This document shows, in pieces, positions 1 to 5,983 of a stretch of 6,409 nt of DNA (positions are counted from its first letter, which is position 1; each line of letters begins with the position of its first letter). Source of the DNA: an uncultured Roseovarius sp. (lineage in GTDB: Bacteria; Pseudomonadota; Alphaproteobacteria; Rhodobacterales; Rhodobacteraceae). Where the stretch lies: the NCBI GenBank assembly GCA_934501475.1, contig CAKSUL010000077.1, positions 1-6,409 of the forward strand, written 5' to 3'. The notes under the pieces are model-generated. The model was given only the letters and a program-made list of their open reading frames with translations. It was not told the DNA's origin and made no database searches. The translations under genes were made by a program, and so were the position numbers.

Positions 1-488
1 AGGCGGGCACGGATCGGCAGGTAGGCGAAGGGCACGCAAAACGCCGAATGCGCGAGGACCAGGTAGCCAAGACCGCTATAGCCGGTGGCGATCTTGATCG
101 AGGCAAAGAAGATCAGCAGCGCCACGGCGGTCACGATCTCGGGGACCATGAGGGGTTGGTTGATCAGGATGTAGATGAATGTCTGCCCCCGGAACCGCCC
201 GCGCCTTGTGGTGCCAAGTGCCGCCATCGTGGCCACGCTGGTCGAGATGATCGAGGCCCAGAACGCGATGATGAAAGACCGGATCGCCGCGCCCTGCACC
301 GCATCGTTCTGGGCGGCGATGACATACCATTTCAACGAAAAACCGCCCCAGAGGTTGACCGAGCTTCCGCCATTGAAGGAATAGAACACCAGGGTGACGA
401 TCGGCGCATAGAGCAGCAGAAACGCGATGATCGCGATGGTCGTGAAACCCGGCAGGGTGGTGACATCGAAGGATCGGCGTTTAAACAT
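1..488 (-). CDS. potC: Polyamine-type ABC transporter permease, PotC/PotI-like (partial, C-terminal part beyond left edge)
   Basis: This is an inner-membrane permease of a spermidine/putrescine-type ABC importer. It would form the translocation channel with the neighbouring permease. Translating from the ATG at 486-488 gives 162 complete codons that run off the window. The protein starts [15 protein letters not shown]. It has a first hydrophobic segment at about residues 16-37 ending in the family-typical YAPI..LVFYSFN stretch, then F.LKWY at about 50-55. Further membrane segments lie at about 70-92, 104-130 and 138-158. The reading ends at FAYLPIRAR, just before the place where this family carries its cytoplasmic EAA loop, which contacts the ATPase. 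The start codon overlaps the stop of the upstream permease gene by eight bases (ATGTTTAA), and no strong ribosome site precedes it, so translational coupling is likely. The family call is firm. Choosing PotC over PotI, and the exact substrate, is inference. Confidence 0.9.
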   Translation of the reverse strand, partial: MFKRRSFDVTTLPGFTTIAIIAFLLLYAPIVTLVFYSFNGGSSVNLWGGFSLKWYVIAAQNDAVQGAAIRSFIIAFWASIISTSVATMAALGTTRRGRFRGQTFIYILINQPLMVPEIVTAVALLIFFASIKIATGYSGLGYLVLAHSAFCVPFAYLPIRAR

Positions 489-1377
489 GCGGGTCGTCCC
501 GTGATGACATGCGTGTATAGACCAGAAGCGCCCCCAGCACGATGATCAGAAGCACCATCGACAGCGCCGCCCCCAGGGGCCAGTTCTGTCCCTGGCCGAA
601 CTGCAATTCGATGAAGTTGCCGATCATCATGTTCTTGCCCCCGCCCAGCACGCGCGGCGTGACATAGGCGCCAAGGCTGGGCACGAAGACCAGAATGCAG
701 CCCGCAACGATGCCGGGGCGGATGGTGGGCAGGATGATCCGGCTGAGGATGCGGCGGCGCGAGGCATAGAGATCATACCCTGCCTCGATCAGCTTGAAAT
801 CGAACCGGTCGATGGCGGCATAGAGCGGCAGCACCATCAGCGGCAGATAGACATAGGCCATGCCGATCAGCACGGCGGTGTCGGTGTAAAGGATCTGGAT
901 CGGTTCGGTGATAAGGCCTGCGTTGATCAGAAACGTGTTCAACAGGCCCTGATTGCGGATCACCTCCATGATCGCGAAGGTGCGGACCAGAAGGTTTGTC
1001 CAGAACGGGATGGTGATCAGGAACAGCCAGATCGCCCGCGCGGCAGGCGGGCGGGTGGCGATGAACCATGCGGTGGGCAGGCCCAGGGCAAAGGTCAGCG
1101 CCGTGGTCATCAGCGACAGTTTGACCGACCGCCAGAAGATCGAGAGATTGGCATCGGCCATCGACACGGTGCCGTCAAAGATATCGCGCTCGAACAGGAT
1201 GCGGAACCATGCCTCGCCGGAGAAGATCCAGCGCACGCCGGAATAATCGCCCGGTTGCAGAAAGGAATAGATCGCGACGATCACCAAGGGGCCGCTGGCG
1301 GCCAGCAGCAGCAGGATCAGCGCCGGGGCCGACAGCAGCCAGCCATTGACAGCGCGGGAGCGCGATCCGGCGCTCAT
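481..1377 (-). CDS. potB: Polyamine-type ABC transporter permease, PotB/PotH-like
   Basis: This is a 298-residue inner-membrane permease, the usual size for the first permease of a spermidine/putrescine importer. It has an N-terminal membrane segment at about residues 13-38 ending IVAIYSF, a periplasmic stretch to about 80, then hydrophobic segments at about 85-107, 115-138, 167-187, 223-242 and 268-288. The cytoplasmic EAA-type loop that docks on the ATPase is at about 196-222 ([24 protein letters not shown]). It reads EAG rather than the more common EAA. An upstream in-frame ATG would add 21 residues (MEAGHAGGG...) inside potA. I chose the ATG at 1375-1377 instead because it gives the compact family-like N-terminus [13 protein letters not shown] and the classic ATGA four-base overlap with the potA stop, with AGG about ten bases upstream. 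Its 3' end overlaps the next permease by eight bases. Substrate is inferred from PotA similarity. Confidence 0.93.
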   Translation of the reverse strand: MSAGSRSRAVNGWLLSAPALILLLLAASGPLVIVAIYSFLQPGDYSGVRWIFSGEAWFRILFERDIFDGTVSMADANLSIFWRSVKLSLMTTALTFALGLPTAWFIATRPPAARAIWLFLITIPFWTNLLVRTFAIMEVIRNQGLLNTFLINAGLITEPIQILYTDTAVLIGMAYVYLPLMVLPLYAAIDRFDFKLIEAGYDLYASRRRILSRIILPTIRPGIVAGCILVFVPSLGAYVTPRVLGGGKNMMIGNFIELQFGQGQNWPLGAALSMVLLIIVLGALLVYTRMSSRDDPHV

Positions 1378-2432
1378 GATTGCAACACCTGAACCATCCT
1401 GGTGTTCAGGTGCACCCCCACCGGCGTGCCCGGCTTCCATGTCTCATCCGATGCCGAGGGCACCCGCGCCACCAGTGAACTGCCGTCTGACAGCGTCAGC
1501 TGGTAATGGGTGTCGGTGCCGAAATAGGTGGCGTCACTGACCTGTGCGGCGATGGCGCCGCTTTCGCCTGCGGGCACGATGCGGATATGTTCGGGGCGGA
1601 TGGCGACGGTGACGGTGCCGGTCTGATCCGACGCGACGTCCAGCACATCGCCCGCACCGAGGCGCAGCCCCGAGGGCTCGGCGGTTGCTTCGAGGAAATT
1701 GGTCTCACCGATGAAATCGGCGACAAAGCGATTGACCGGGCGGTCATAGATGTCGCGCGGGGTGCCGATCTGAAGCAGTTTTCCGGCGGACATCACGCCG
1801 ATGCGGTCCGACATGGTCAGCGCCTCTTCCTGATCGTGGGTCACGAACACGAAGGTGATGCCGGTTTCGGTTTGCAGGCGTTTCAACTCGCTCTGCATTT
1901 CCTTGCGCAGTTTCAGATCCAGCGCCGAGAGCGGCTCGTCCAGCAGCAGAACCTGCGGTTCGGGGGCAAGGGCGCGCGCCAGGGCGACGCGCTGTTGCTG
2001 CCCGCCAGAAAGCTGATCGGGAAGGCGGTCGGCAAAGGCGTCAAGGCGCACGAGCGCAAGGACGCGTTCCACGGTTTCGGTGACCTGTGATTTCGGCTTG
2101 CCCAGCATTTCCAGCGCGAAGGCCACGTTCCTGGCCACGGTGAGATGCGGAAACAGCGCGTAGGACTGAAACACCGTATTGACCGGCCTCTTGTTGGGCG
2201 GGGCCAGGGTAATGTCCTGACCCGACAGCAGGATCTTGCCGGAAGTGGGAGTTTCGAACCCGGCGATGCAACGCAGCAGCGTGGTCTTGCCACAGCCGGA
2301 CGGCCCCAGAAGGGTAAAGAACTCACCCTTGTTGATCTGGATTGAAACATCGTCCAGAGCGCGGATCGCTCCTTCGCCTTTGCCGTAGATCTTGACGGTG
2401 TTCTGTGCCTCGACGGCGAAAGATGTGTCCAC
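1374..2432 (-). CDS. potA: Spermidine/putrescine ABC transporter ATP-binding protein PotA
   Basis: This is the cytoplasmic ATPase subunit that powers polyamine-type import (352 residues, normal PotA size). All nucleotide-binding motifs are intact: Walker A GPSGCGKT at 43-50, Q-loop Gln89 ([13 protein letters not shown]), signature LSGGQQQR at 141-148, Walker B VLLLDEP at 161-167, D-loop SALD at 169-172 and H-loop His199 ([18 protein letters not shown]). The stretch [26 protein letters not shown] is very close to my recollection of PotA and separates it from generic sugar importers. Residues from about 245 to the end form a TOBE-type regulatory domain. The start is GTG (2430-2432), preceded by AGGAGG with a nine-base gap, which is convincing. 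The ATG at 2458-2460 is in another frame. It is the first gene of the minus-strand operon and is followed by two overlapping permeases. Related iron or amino-acid-derivative importers cannot be fully excluded. Confidence 0.95.
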   Translation of the reverse strand: MDTSFAVEAQNTVKIYGKGEGAIRALDDVSIQINKGEFFTLLGPSGCGKTTLLRCIAGFETPTSGKILLSGQDITLAPPNKRPVNTVFQSYALFPHLTVARNVAFALEMLGKPKSQVTETVERVLALVRLDAFADRLPDQLSGGQQQRVALARALAPEPQVLLLDEPLSALDLKLRKEMQSELKRLQTETGITFVFVTHDQEEALTMSDRIGVMSAGKLLQIGTPRDIYDRPVNRFVADFIGETNFLEATAEPSGLRLGAGDVLDVASDQTGTVTVAIRPEHIRIVPAGESGAIAAQVSDATYFGTDTHYQLTLSDGSSLVARVPSASDETWKPGTPVGVHLNTRMVQVLQS

Positions 2433-2665
2433 GTTCGGCGGCCTCCTGTTGGGATGTCATGATTGCGTCGCGCAGGCGCATTTGCAAGCGCATAAAAGGG
2501 CAGAGCGGCGAAGCGCCAAGCCGGCCCATCACCCGAGCGGTTGGGGCAGGCGCACCGGTTGAACGCGCAATAATCCGTGTTGCTGCTGGGTGAGCCGGTT
2601 TGGCGAGAGGTTAAGAAAGTGTAATGAATACGGCCTGTTAGGGTGGGTGTGGCGCGCGAATTCGA
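2433..2665. other. Left part of the divergent intergenic region, no gene seen
   Basis: This noncoding stretch separates potA (leftward) from the GTA promoter (rightward). Besides the potA ribosome site (AGGAGG read on the minus strand, near 2442-2447), I find no convincing minus-strand promoter. A weak TTGCAA plus AATCAT pairing on the minus strand matches only four of six bases in each box. Open frames here have no recognisable protein signature. The segment around 2609-2630 (GGTTAAGAAAGTGTAATGAA) is locally AT-rich in an otherwise GC-rich region, which would suit a regulator or polymerase contact site, but no specific regulator can be assigned from sequence alone. Confidence 0.5.
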
Positions 2666-2694
2666 TTGACTCGGCGCACGGTTTCCCGTATAGG
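2666..2694 (+). promoter_or_regulatory. Sigma70-type promoter candidate upstream of the GTA cluster
   Basis: The -35 element TTGACT (2666-2671, five of six consensus bases) and the -10 element TATAGG (2689-2694, four of six, TATA core intact) are separated by exactly 17 bases. This predicts transcription starting near 2700-2702. It is the best promoter seen upstream of the GTA genes on the plus strand. The first plus-strand element downstream is an intrinsic terminator, so the promoter may serve a short RNA, the GTA operon by read-through, or both. In Rhodobacter capsulatus, GTA transcription is activated by the direct activator GafA. No GafA site can be recognised here by eye. Confidence 0.6.
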
Positions 2695-2700
2695 TTGTGA

Positions 2701-2754
2701 CATGCTGGAAGAGATGCAGGAACGGCCACGGGGGCGACCCCGTTGGCCGTTTTT
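2701..2754 (+). ncRNA. Putative short leader RNA / small RNA ending at the terminator hairpin
   Basis: A transcript beginning at the predicted start near 2701 and ending at the T run at 2754 would be about 54 nt: a roughly 20-nt single-stranded purine-rich 5' part (CATGCTGGAAGAGATGCAGG) and a 34-nt terminator hairpin. That layout suits a small regulatory RNA or the terminated product of an attenuator. The 5' part also holds two in-frame ATGs (2702 and 2714). The second is preceded by GGAAGAG and opens a frame through the hairpin (MQERPRGRPRWPF...), so translation of a leader peptide could interfere with hairpin formation. No known RNA family is recognised. The call rests only on the promoter and hairpin spacing. 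Confidence 0.35.
2721..2754 (+). terminator. Intrinsic terminator / possible attenuator in the GTA leader
   Basis: The left arm 2721-2733 (AACGGCCACGGGG) pairs with 2738-2751 (CCCCGTTGGCCGTT), giving 13 pairs with one bulged T at 2743 or 2744. The loop is GCGA, a stable GNRA-type tetraloop. Five T residues (2750-2754) close the structure, two of them in the stem base. On the minus strand the hairpin is not followed by a T run, so it is directional and acts on plus-strand transcripts. It lies about 20 bases after the predicted transcription start and 59 bases before gp1, with no plus-strand gene upstream. It must therefore end a short RNA or regulate read-through into gp1. The T run is short and is followed by GCGTCTT, so termination could be partial. 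Confidence 0.7.
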
Positions 2755-2813
2755 GCGTCTTGACTCATGCGGAGGGGCAAAGCGCAGCAACAAGTATGAG
2801 GCAATGATCACGC

Positions 2814-3170
2814 ATGACTTTGGTCACGACCGACGACGGACCTTCGGGTCTGAGCACGTCGCTTGCGCTGCTCGAAGAGCAGTTGAGCATGATGAAAGAA
2901 GACCTGGAGGCATTGCAGAAATCCCTGCGGGCCGGGAACACCGAAGACCTTAAAAACTCGAGCCGCACCCTGTCGGATATCCGGCAATGGATGCGGATCG
3001 CATTGGAAGCGGAGATGAACCTTGAAAAACGCAAGAAACAGGAAAAGGGGATCGTCGGCGGATACGCCCTCGATTTCGACGCAGCACGGGCTTCGATCGG
3101 GTGCCGGCTGGATCGTCTCAGAAGGGCGCGCTGTCCAAGACGCATTTCTGGACAGTCTGGAGCCGGGTGA
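2814..3170 (+). CDS. GTA gp1-type small terminase-like protein (TerS)
   Basis: This 118-residue protein resembles the first gene of RcGTA-like clusters, whose product acts as the small terminase subunit that brings DNA to the large terminase. It is almost wholly helical. A first coiled-coil-like helix runs over about residues 15-40 (LALLEEQLSMMKEDLEALQKSL). A second runs over about 44-80 (DLKNSSRTLSDIRQWMRIALEAEMNLEKRKKQEKG). The C-terminal segment at 79-106 (GIVGGYALDFDAARASIGCRLDRLRRAR) is, as I recall it, a conserved feature of this family. No helix-turn-helix is evident, in keeping with packaging that is not targeted to one pac/cos site. The start is the ATG at 2814. GAGG lies 12 bases upstream, which is rather far, and the upstream in-frame ATG at 2796 is closed by TGA at 2805. 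The 3' end overlaps the large terminase frame. Recognition is by pattern and position, without a search. Confidence 0.85.
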   Translation: MTLVTTDDGPSGLSTSLALLEEQLSMMKEDLEALQKSLRAGNTEDLKNSSRTLSDIRQWMRIALEAEMNLEKRKKQEKGIVGGYALDFDAARASIGCRLDRLRRARCPRRISGQSGAG

Positions 3171-4434
3171 ATTGCTGGCGCTGCCCTATCTGTTCGAGTT
3201 CTGGGCGCTGGAGCATCAGGTGCCGCCCGAGGGCGACTGGCGATCCTGGGTGATCATGGGCGGGCGTGGCGCGGGGAAAACCCGCGCCGGGGCCGAATGG
3301 GTGCGCGCGCAGGTCGAAGGGTCGATGCCGATGGATGCGGGGCGCTGTGCGCGCATCGCGCTGATCGGTGAGACGGTGGACCAGGTGCGCGAGGTCATGG
3401 TGTTCGGCGAAAGCGGCATCCTGGCCTGTTCACCGCCTGACCGGCGACCCGAATGGGTGGCCACGCGCAAGACGCTGGTCTGGCCAAACGGGGCCGAGGC
3501 GCAGGTGTTTTCGGCCCATGACCCAGAAGCGCTGCGCGGGCCGCAGTTTGACGGGGCGTGGGTGGATGAGTTGGCCAAGTGGAAAAAGGCGCGCGAGACG
3601 TGGGACATGCTGCAATTCGCGCTGCGGCTGGGGCGGCATCCGCAGGTCTGCATCACCACGACGCCGCGCAATGTGGGGGTGTTGAAGGACATCCTGAAGG
3701 CCGACACCACGGTGGTGACAAGTGCCCCGACCGAGGCCAATGCGGCATTTCTGGCCGAGAGTTTCCTGGAAGAGGTGCGCGCGCGCTATGCGGGCACGCG
3801 ATTGGGCCGTCAGGAACTGGATGGCGTGTTGCTGGAGGATATCGAGGGGGCGCTGTGGAGCTCGGCCGCGCTTGAGGCGTGCCGGATCACCGACCCGCCG
3901 GCGATGGACAGGATCGTGGTGGCGGTGGACCCGCCGGTGACGGGCAAATCCACCTCGGATGAATGCGGGATCGTCGTGGTGGGAGCCTGCACGCAGGGGC
4001 CGGTGCAGGATTGGCGCGCCTATGTGCTGGCGGATGCGACGGTGGCGGCGGCCAGTCCGGCCAGCTGGGCCAACGCGGCGATTCGCGCCATGGAGCAGTG
4101 GGGCGCCGAGCGTCTGGTCGCCGAGGTCAATCAGGGCGGCGATCTGGTGTCGTCGGTCATCCGGCAGGTGGACCCGCTGGTGCCGATCAAGGCGGTTCAC
4201 GCCAGCAAGGGCAAGGTGGCCCGCGCCGAGCCTGTGGCGGCCCTCTATGAGCAGGGGCGGGTGCATCACCTGCGCGGCCTTGGCGATCTGGAGGACCAGA
4301 TGTGCGCGATGACGGTGCAGGGCTATCAGGGCAAGGGCAGCCCCGACCGGGTGGATGCGCTGGTGTGGGCGCTGCATGAATTGATGATCGAACCGGCCGC
4401 GAAATGGCGCCGCCCGCAGGTGCGCGCGGTCTGA
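3022..4434 (+). CDS. terL: GTA gp2-type large terminase subunit (TerL): packaging ATPase and nuclease
   Basis: This protein drives DNA into the capsid and cuts it when the head is full. It has 470 residues from the first in-frame start. ATPase domain: Walker A GGRGAGKT at 80-87, Walker B GAWVDE at 178-183 with catalytic Glu183, and a coupling motif ITTTPR at 211-216. RNase H-like nuclease domain: acidic residues at Asp303 (VVAVDPP), Glu368 (LVAEVNQGG) and Asp442/Asp445 (SPDRVDALVWAL). Both active sites appear intact. The start is uncertain because no in-frame ATG or GTG occurs before the Walker A region. TTG at 3022 has GGAG seven bases upstream and keeps GAGWIVSEGR, which I recall as conserved. 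TTG at 3172 has GGAG nine bases upstream and begins just after the gp1 stop, but would remove 50 residues. The longer form overlaps gp1 by 149 bases. The 85-base gap to the portal holds a micro-ORF. Confidence 0.94.
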   Translation: MKNARNRKRGSSADTPSISTQHGLRSGAGWIVSEGRAVQDAFLDSLEPGELLALPYLFEFWALEHQVPPEGDWRSWVIMGGRGAGKTRAGAEWVRAQVEGSMPMDAGRCARIALIGETVDQVREVMVFGESGILACSPPDRRPEWVATRKTLVWPNGAEAQVFSAHDPEALRGPQFDGAWVDELAKWKKARETWDMLQFALRLGRHPQVCITTTPRNVGVLKDILKADTTVVTSAPTEANAAFLAESFLEEVRARYAGTRLGRQELDGVLLEDIEGALWSSAALEACRITDPPAMDRIVVAVDPPVTGKSTSDECGIVVVGACTQGPVQDWRAYVLADATVAAASPASWANAAIRAMEQWGAERLVAEVNQGGDLVSSVIRQVDPLVPIKAVHASKGKVARAEPVAALYEQGRVHHLRGLGDLEDQMCAMTVQGYQGKGSPDRVDALVWALHELMIEPAAKWRRPQVRAV

Positions 4435-4460
4435 TTCAGATTTCTTAAACATTTGAGCCA

Positions 4461-4520
4461 ATGATGCACAACAAGCGGGACAAGCACCCGACCCGAGGCA
4501 CAGCAAGGAGAAGCGGCTGA
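4461..4520 (+). other. Micro-ORF (19 codons) directly before the portal gene, coding status uncertain
   Basis: An ATG at 4461 opens a 19-residue basic frame (MMHNKRDKHPTRGTARRSG) whose TGA at 4518-4520 shares its last base with the portal ATG at 4520. The portal ribosome site AAGGAG (4505-4510) lies inside this frame. The arrangement would permit termination-reinitiation coupling, but the micro-ORF has only a weak GAG upstream and shows no recognisable domain. In a GC-rich gap of 85 bases, a 19-codon open frame can easily occur by chance. Confidence 0.2.
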
Positions 4521-5713
4521 TGATTATGGACTTTTTTCGCCAGAGCGCAGCAGAGGCGGCCGTGCCCGAGCAAAAGGCCAGCGCGACCGGCCCGGTGATG
4601 GCCTGGCACGGATCCGGCCGCGTCGCCTGGAGCCCGCGGGACACGGCAAGCCTGACGCGCACCGGCTTTGCCGGGAACCCGGTCGGGTTTCGCTGTGTCA
4701 AGATGATTGCCGAGGCGGCGGCGTCGCTGCCTCTGGTGTTGCAGGACGCGCAGCAGCGCTATGGCGTTCACCCGCTGCTTGCGCTGATCAAGAGCCCCAA
4801 CCCCGCGCAGGGGCGCGCCGAGCTGTTCGAGGCGCTTTATGGTCAGTTGCTGCTGACCGGGAATGCCTATGTCGAGGCGATTGGCGCGGAGGGCGGTGTG
4901 CCGCTGGAATTGCATGTGCTGCGCTCGGACCGGATGAGCGTGGTGCCGGGCGCGGATGGCTGGCCCATCGGCTATGAATATGCGGTGGGCGGGCGCAAGC
5001 ATCGCTTTGACGTCAGCCAGGGCCATCCGACGGTGTGCCATCTCAAGAGCTTTCATCCGCAGGACGATCACTATGGCCTGTCGCCGTTGCAGGCGGCGGC
5101 GCAGGCGGTGGATGTGCATAACAGCGCCTCGCGGTGGTCCAAGGCGCTGCTGGACAATGCCGCGCGGCCAAGCGGTGCGATCGTCTATCGCGGTGCCGAC
5201 GGGCAGGGCAGCCTGAGCAATGACCAATATGACCGGCTGGTGAGCGAAATGGAGAGCCACCATCAGGGCGCGCGCAATGCCGGCCGCCCGATGCTGCTGG
5301 AGGGGGGGCTGGACTGGAAACCGATGGGGTTTTCGCCCAGCGACATGGAATTCCAGAAGACCAAGGAAAGCGCGGCGCGTGAGATCGCGCTGGCCTTTGG
5401 GGTGCCGCCGATGCTGTTGGGGATACCGGGGGATGCGACGTTTTCCAACTATCAGGAGGCAAACCGCGCGTTTTTCCGCCTGACGGTCCTGCCGCTGGCA
5501 AGCCGGGTTTCGGCGGGCATTGCCGATTGGCTGTCGGGGTTCGACGGCAATGACATGGACCTGAAGCCCGATCTCGATCAGGTGCCGGCGCTGGCGGCGG
5601 AACGGGATGCGCAATGGGCGCGCGTGGCGGGTGCGGATTTCCTGACCCAGGCCGAAAAGCGCAGTCTGCTGGGCCTGCCGGCCCTGGCGGATGGGGCGGA
5701 TGCCGATGGCTGA
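4520..5713 (+). CDS. GTA gp3-type portal protein, HK97 family
   Basis: The portal forms the ring at one vertex of the head through which TerL pumps DNA and to which the tail attaches. It has 397 residues, the normal size for HK97-type portals. Recognisable elements in order: the N-terminal region V..RCVKMIAEAAASLPLVL (about 54-74), HPLLALIKSPNP (84-95), the GNAYVEAIG stretch (114-122), YGLSPLQAAAQAVD (185-198), RPSGAIVY (216-223) and the late motif FGVPPMLLGIPGDATFSNYQEANRAFFR (293-320), which is typical of the phage portal family. The C-terminus DFLTQAEKRSLLGLP (373-387) fits the same family. The start is the ATG at 4520, with AAGGAG nine bases upstream. An ATG at 4526 is in frame but too far from that site. 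The 3' end overlaps the next small gene by eight bases (ATGGCTGA), indicating coupled translation. Confidence 0.95.
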   Translation: MIMDFFRQSAAEAAVPEQKASATGPVMAWHGSGRVAWSPRDTASLTRTGFAGNPVGFRCVKMIAEAAASLPLVLQDAQQRYGVHPLLALIKSPNPAQGRAELFEALYGQLLLTGNAYVEAIGAEGGVPLELHVLRSDRMSVVPGADGWPIGYEYAVGGRKHRFDVSQGHPTVCHLKSFHPQDDHYGLSPLQAAAQAVDVHNSASRWSKALLDNAARPSGAIVYRGADGQGSLSNDQYDRLVSEMESHHQGARNAGRPMLLEGGLDWKPMGFSPSDMEFQKTKESAAREIALAFGVPPMLLGIPGDATFSNYQEANRAFFRLTVLPLASRVSAGIADWLSGFDGNDMDLKPDLDQVPALAAERDAQWARVAGADFLTQAEKRSLLGLPALADGADADG

Positions 5714-5933
5714 AGAGCGATACGGGTTTGAGGCGTTCGATTGTGCGCCGGCCCTGAGGCTGGAGGCGAATGAGAGGGTGGCGCGGCTGCAATTCGACGG
5801 GTTGGCGCGGCGCCTGGAAAAGATCGAAGAGGCCATGGAGCGGCTGGAAAAGCGTCTCTGGCTGGCGGTTTACGGTGTGGTGGCGACGATCCTGGCGCAG
5901 GCGTTCCAGCCTTTGCTGGCGACGCTGCCCTGA
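5706..5933 (+). CDS. Small GTA gp3.5-type head protein with coiled coil and hydrophobic C-terminus
   Basis: This 75-residue protein lies between portal and protease, at the position of RcGTA orfg3.5 (locus rcc01685). I recall that family as being annotated as a GTA head formation protein; its precise role is not clear to me. Residues 1-20 (MAEERYGFEAFDCAPALRLE) are non-repetitive. About 21-50 are highly charged and heptad-like (RVARLQFDGLARRLEKIEEAMERLEKRL), suggesting a coiled coil. About 51-73 are hydrophobic (LWLAVYGVVATILAQAFQPLLA) and could be a membrane segment or a buried helix. I chose the ATG at 5706 because a G-rich ribosome site (5693-5699) lies a proper distance upstream and its overlap with the portal stop is compact. 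ATGs at 5691 and 5700 are in frame and would add five or two residues. The gene ends 50 bases before the protease. Confidence 0.8.
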   Translation: MAEERYGFEAFDCAPALRLEANERVARLQFDGLARRLEKIEEAMERLEKRLWLAVYGVVATILAQAFQPLLATLP

Positions 5934-5983
5934 GCGGGTGCGCCTGGGTCTGAGGCGGCGCAATGATGGAAAGGATGAGGTAG

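Noticed and set aside
48..545. 165-codon plus-strand frame over the two permease genes
   Set aside because: It is a charged, domain-free translation antisense to clear membrane proteins.
1378..1440. Longer start for the first permease (adds 21 residues, MEAGHAGGG...)
   Set aside because: The extension lies within potA, is not membrane-like, and the ATGA overlap start at 1377 gives a normal family N-terminus.
1506..2090. 194-codon plus-strand frame inside potA
   Set aside because: It is a mirror of the potA coding frame with no recognisable domain, and the opposite strand carries every ABC ATPase motif.
2537..2602. Three similar CGGTT-containing words (2537-2544, 2555-2562, 2595-2602) as a possible regulator array
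   Set aside because: They are short, unevenly spaced (18 and 40 bases) and expected by chance in GC-rich DNA. No flanking similarity holds across all three.
2611..2625. CtrA-like site TTAA-N7-TAAT upstream of the promoter
   Set aside because: Only one half-site matches TTAA; the second matches two of four bases at the proper spacing. This is too weak to claim, although CtrA is relevant to GTA control.
3430..4701. 423-codon open frame on the minus strand opposite TerL
   Set aside because: It is low-complexity Arg/His/Pro-rich translation antisense to TerL, whose catalytic motifs are unmistakable. It has no ribosome site or family resemblance.
4445..5836. 463-codon open frame on the minus strand opposite the portal gene
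   Set aside because: It is rich in Arg, Gln, His and Ala with no domain or motif, lies fully antisense to a clear portal gene, and is the usual artefact of GC-rich codon bias.
5963..5983. Six-codon ATG...TAG frame directly before the protease start
   Set aside because: It is too short to be informative. Its main use is that the TAG at 5981-5983 closes the protease frame upstream and fixes the earliest start at 5984.
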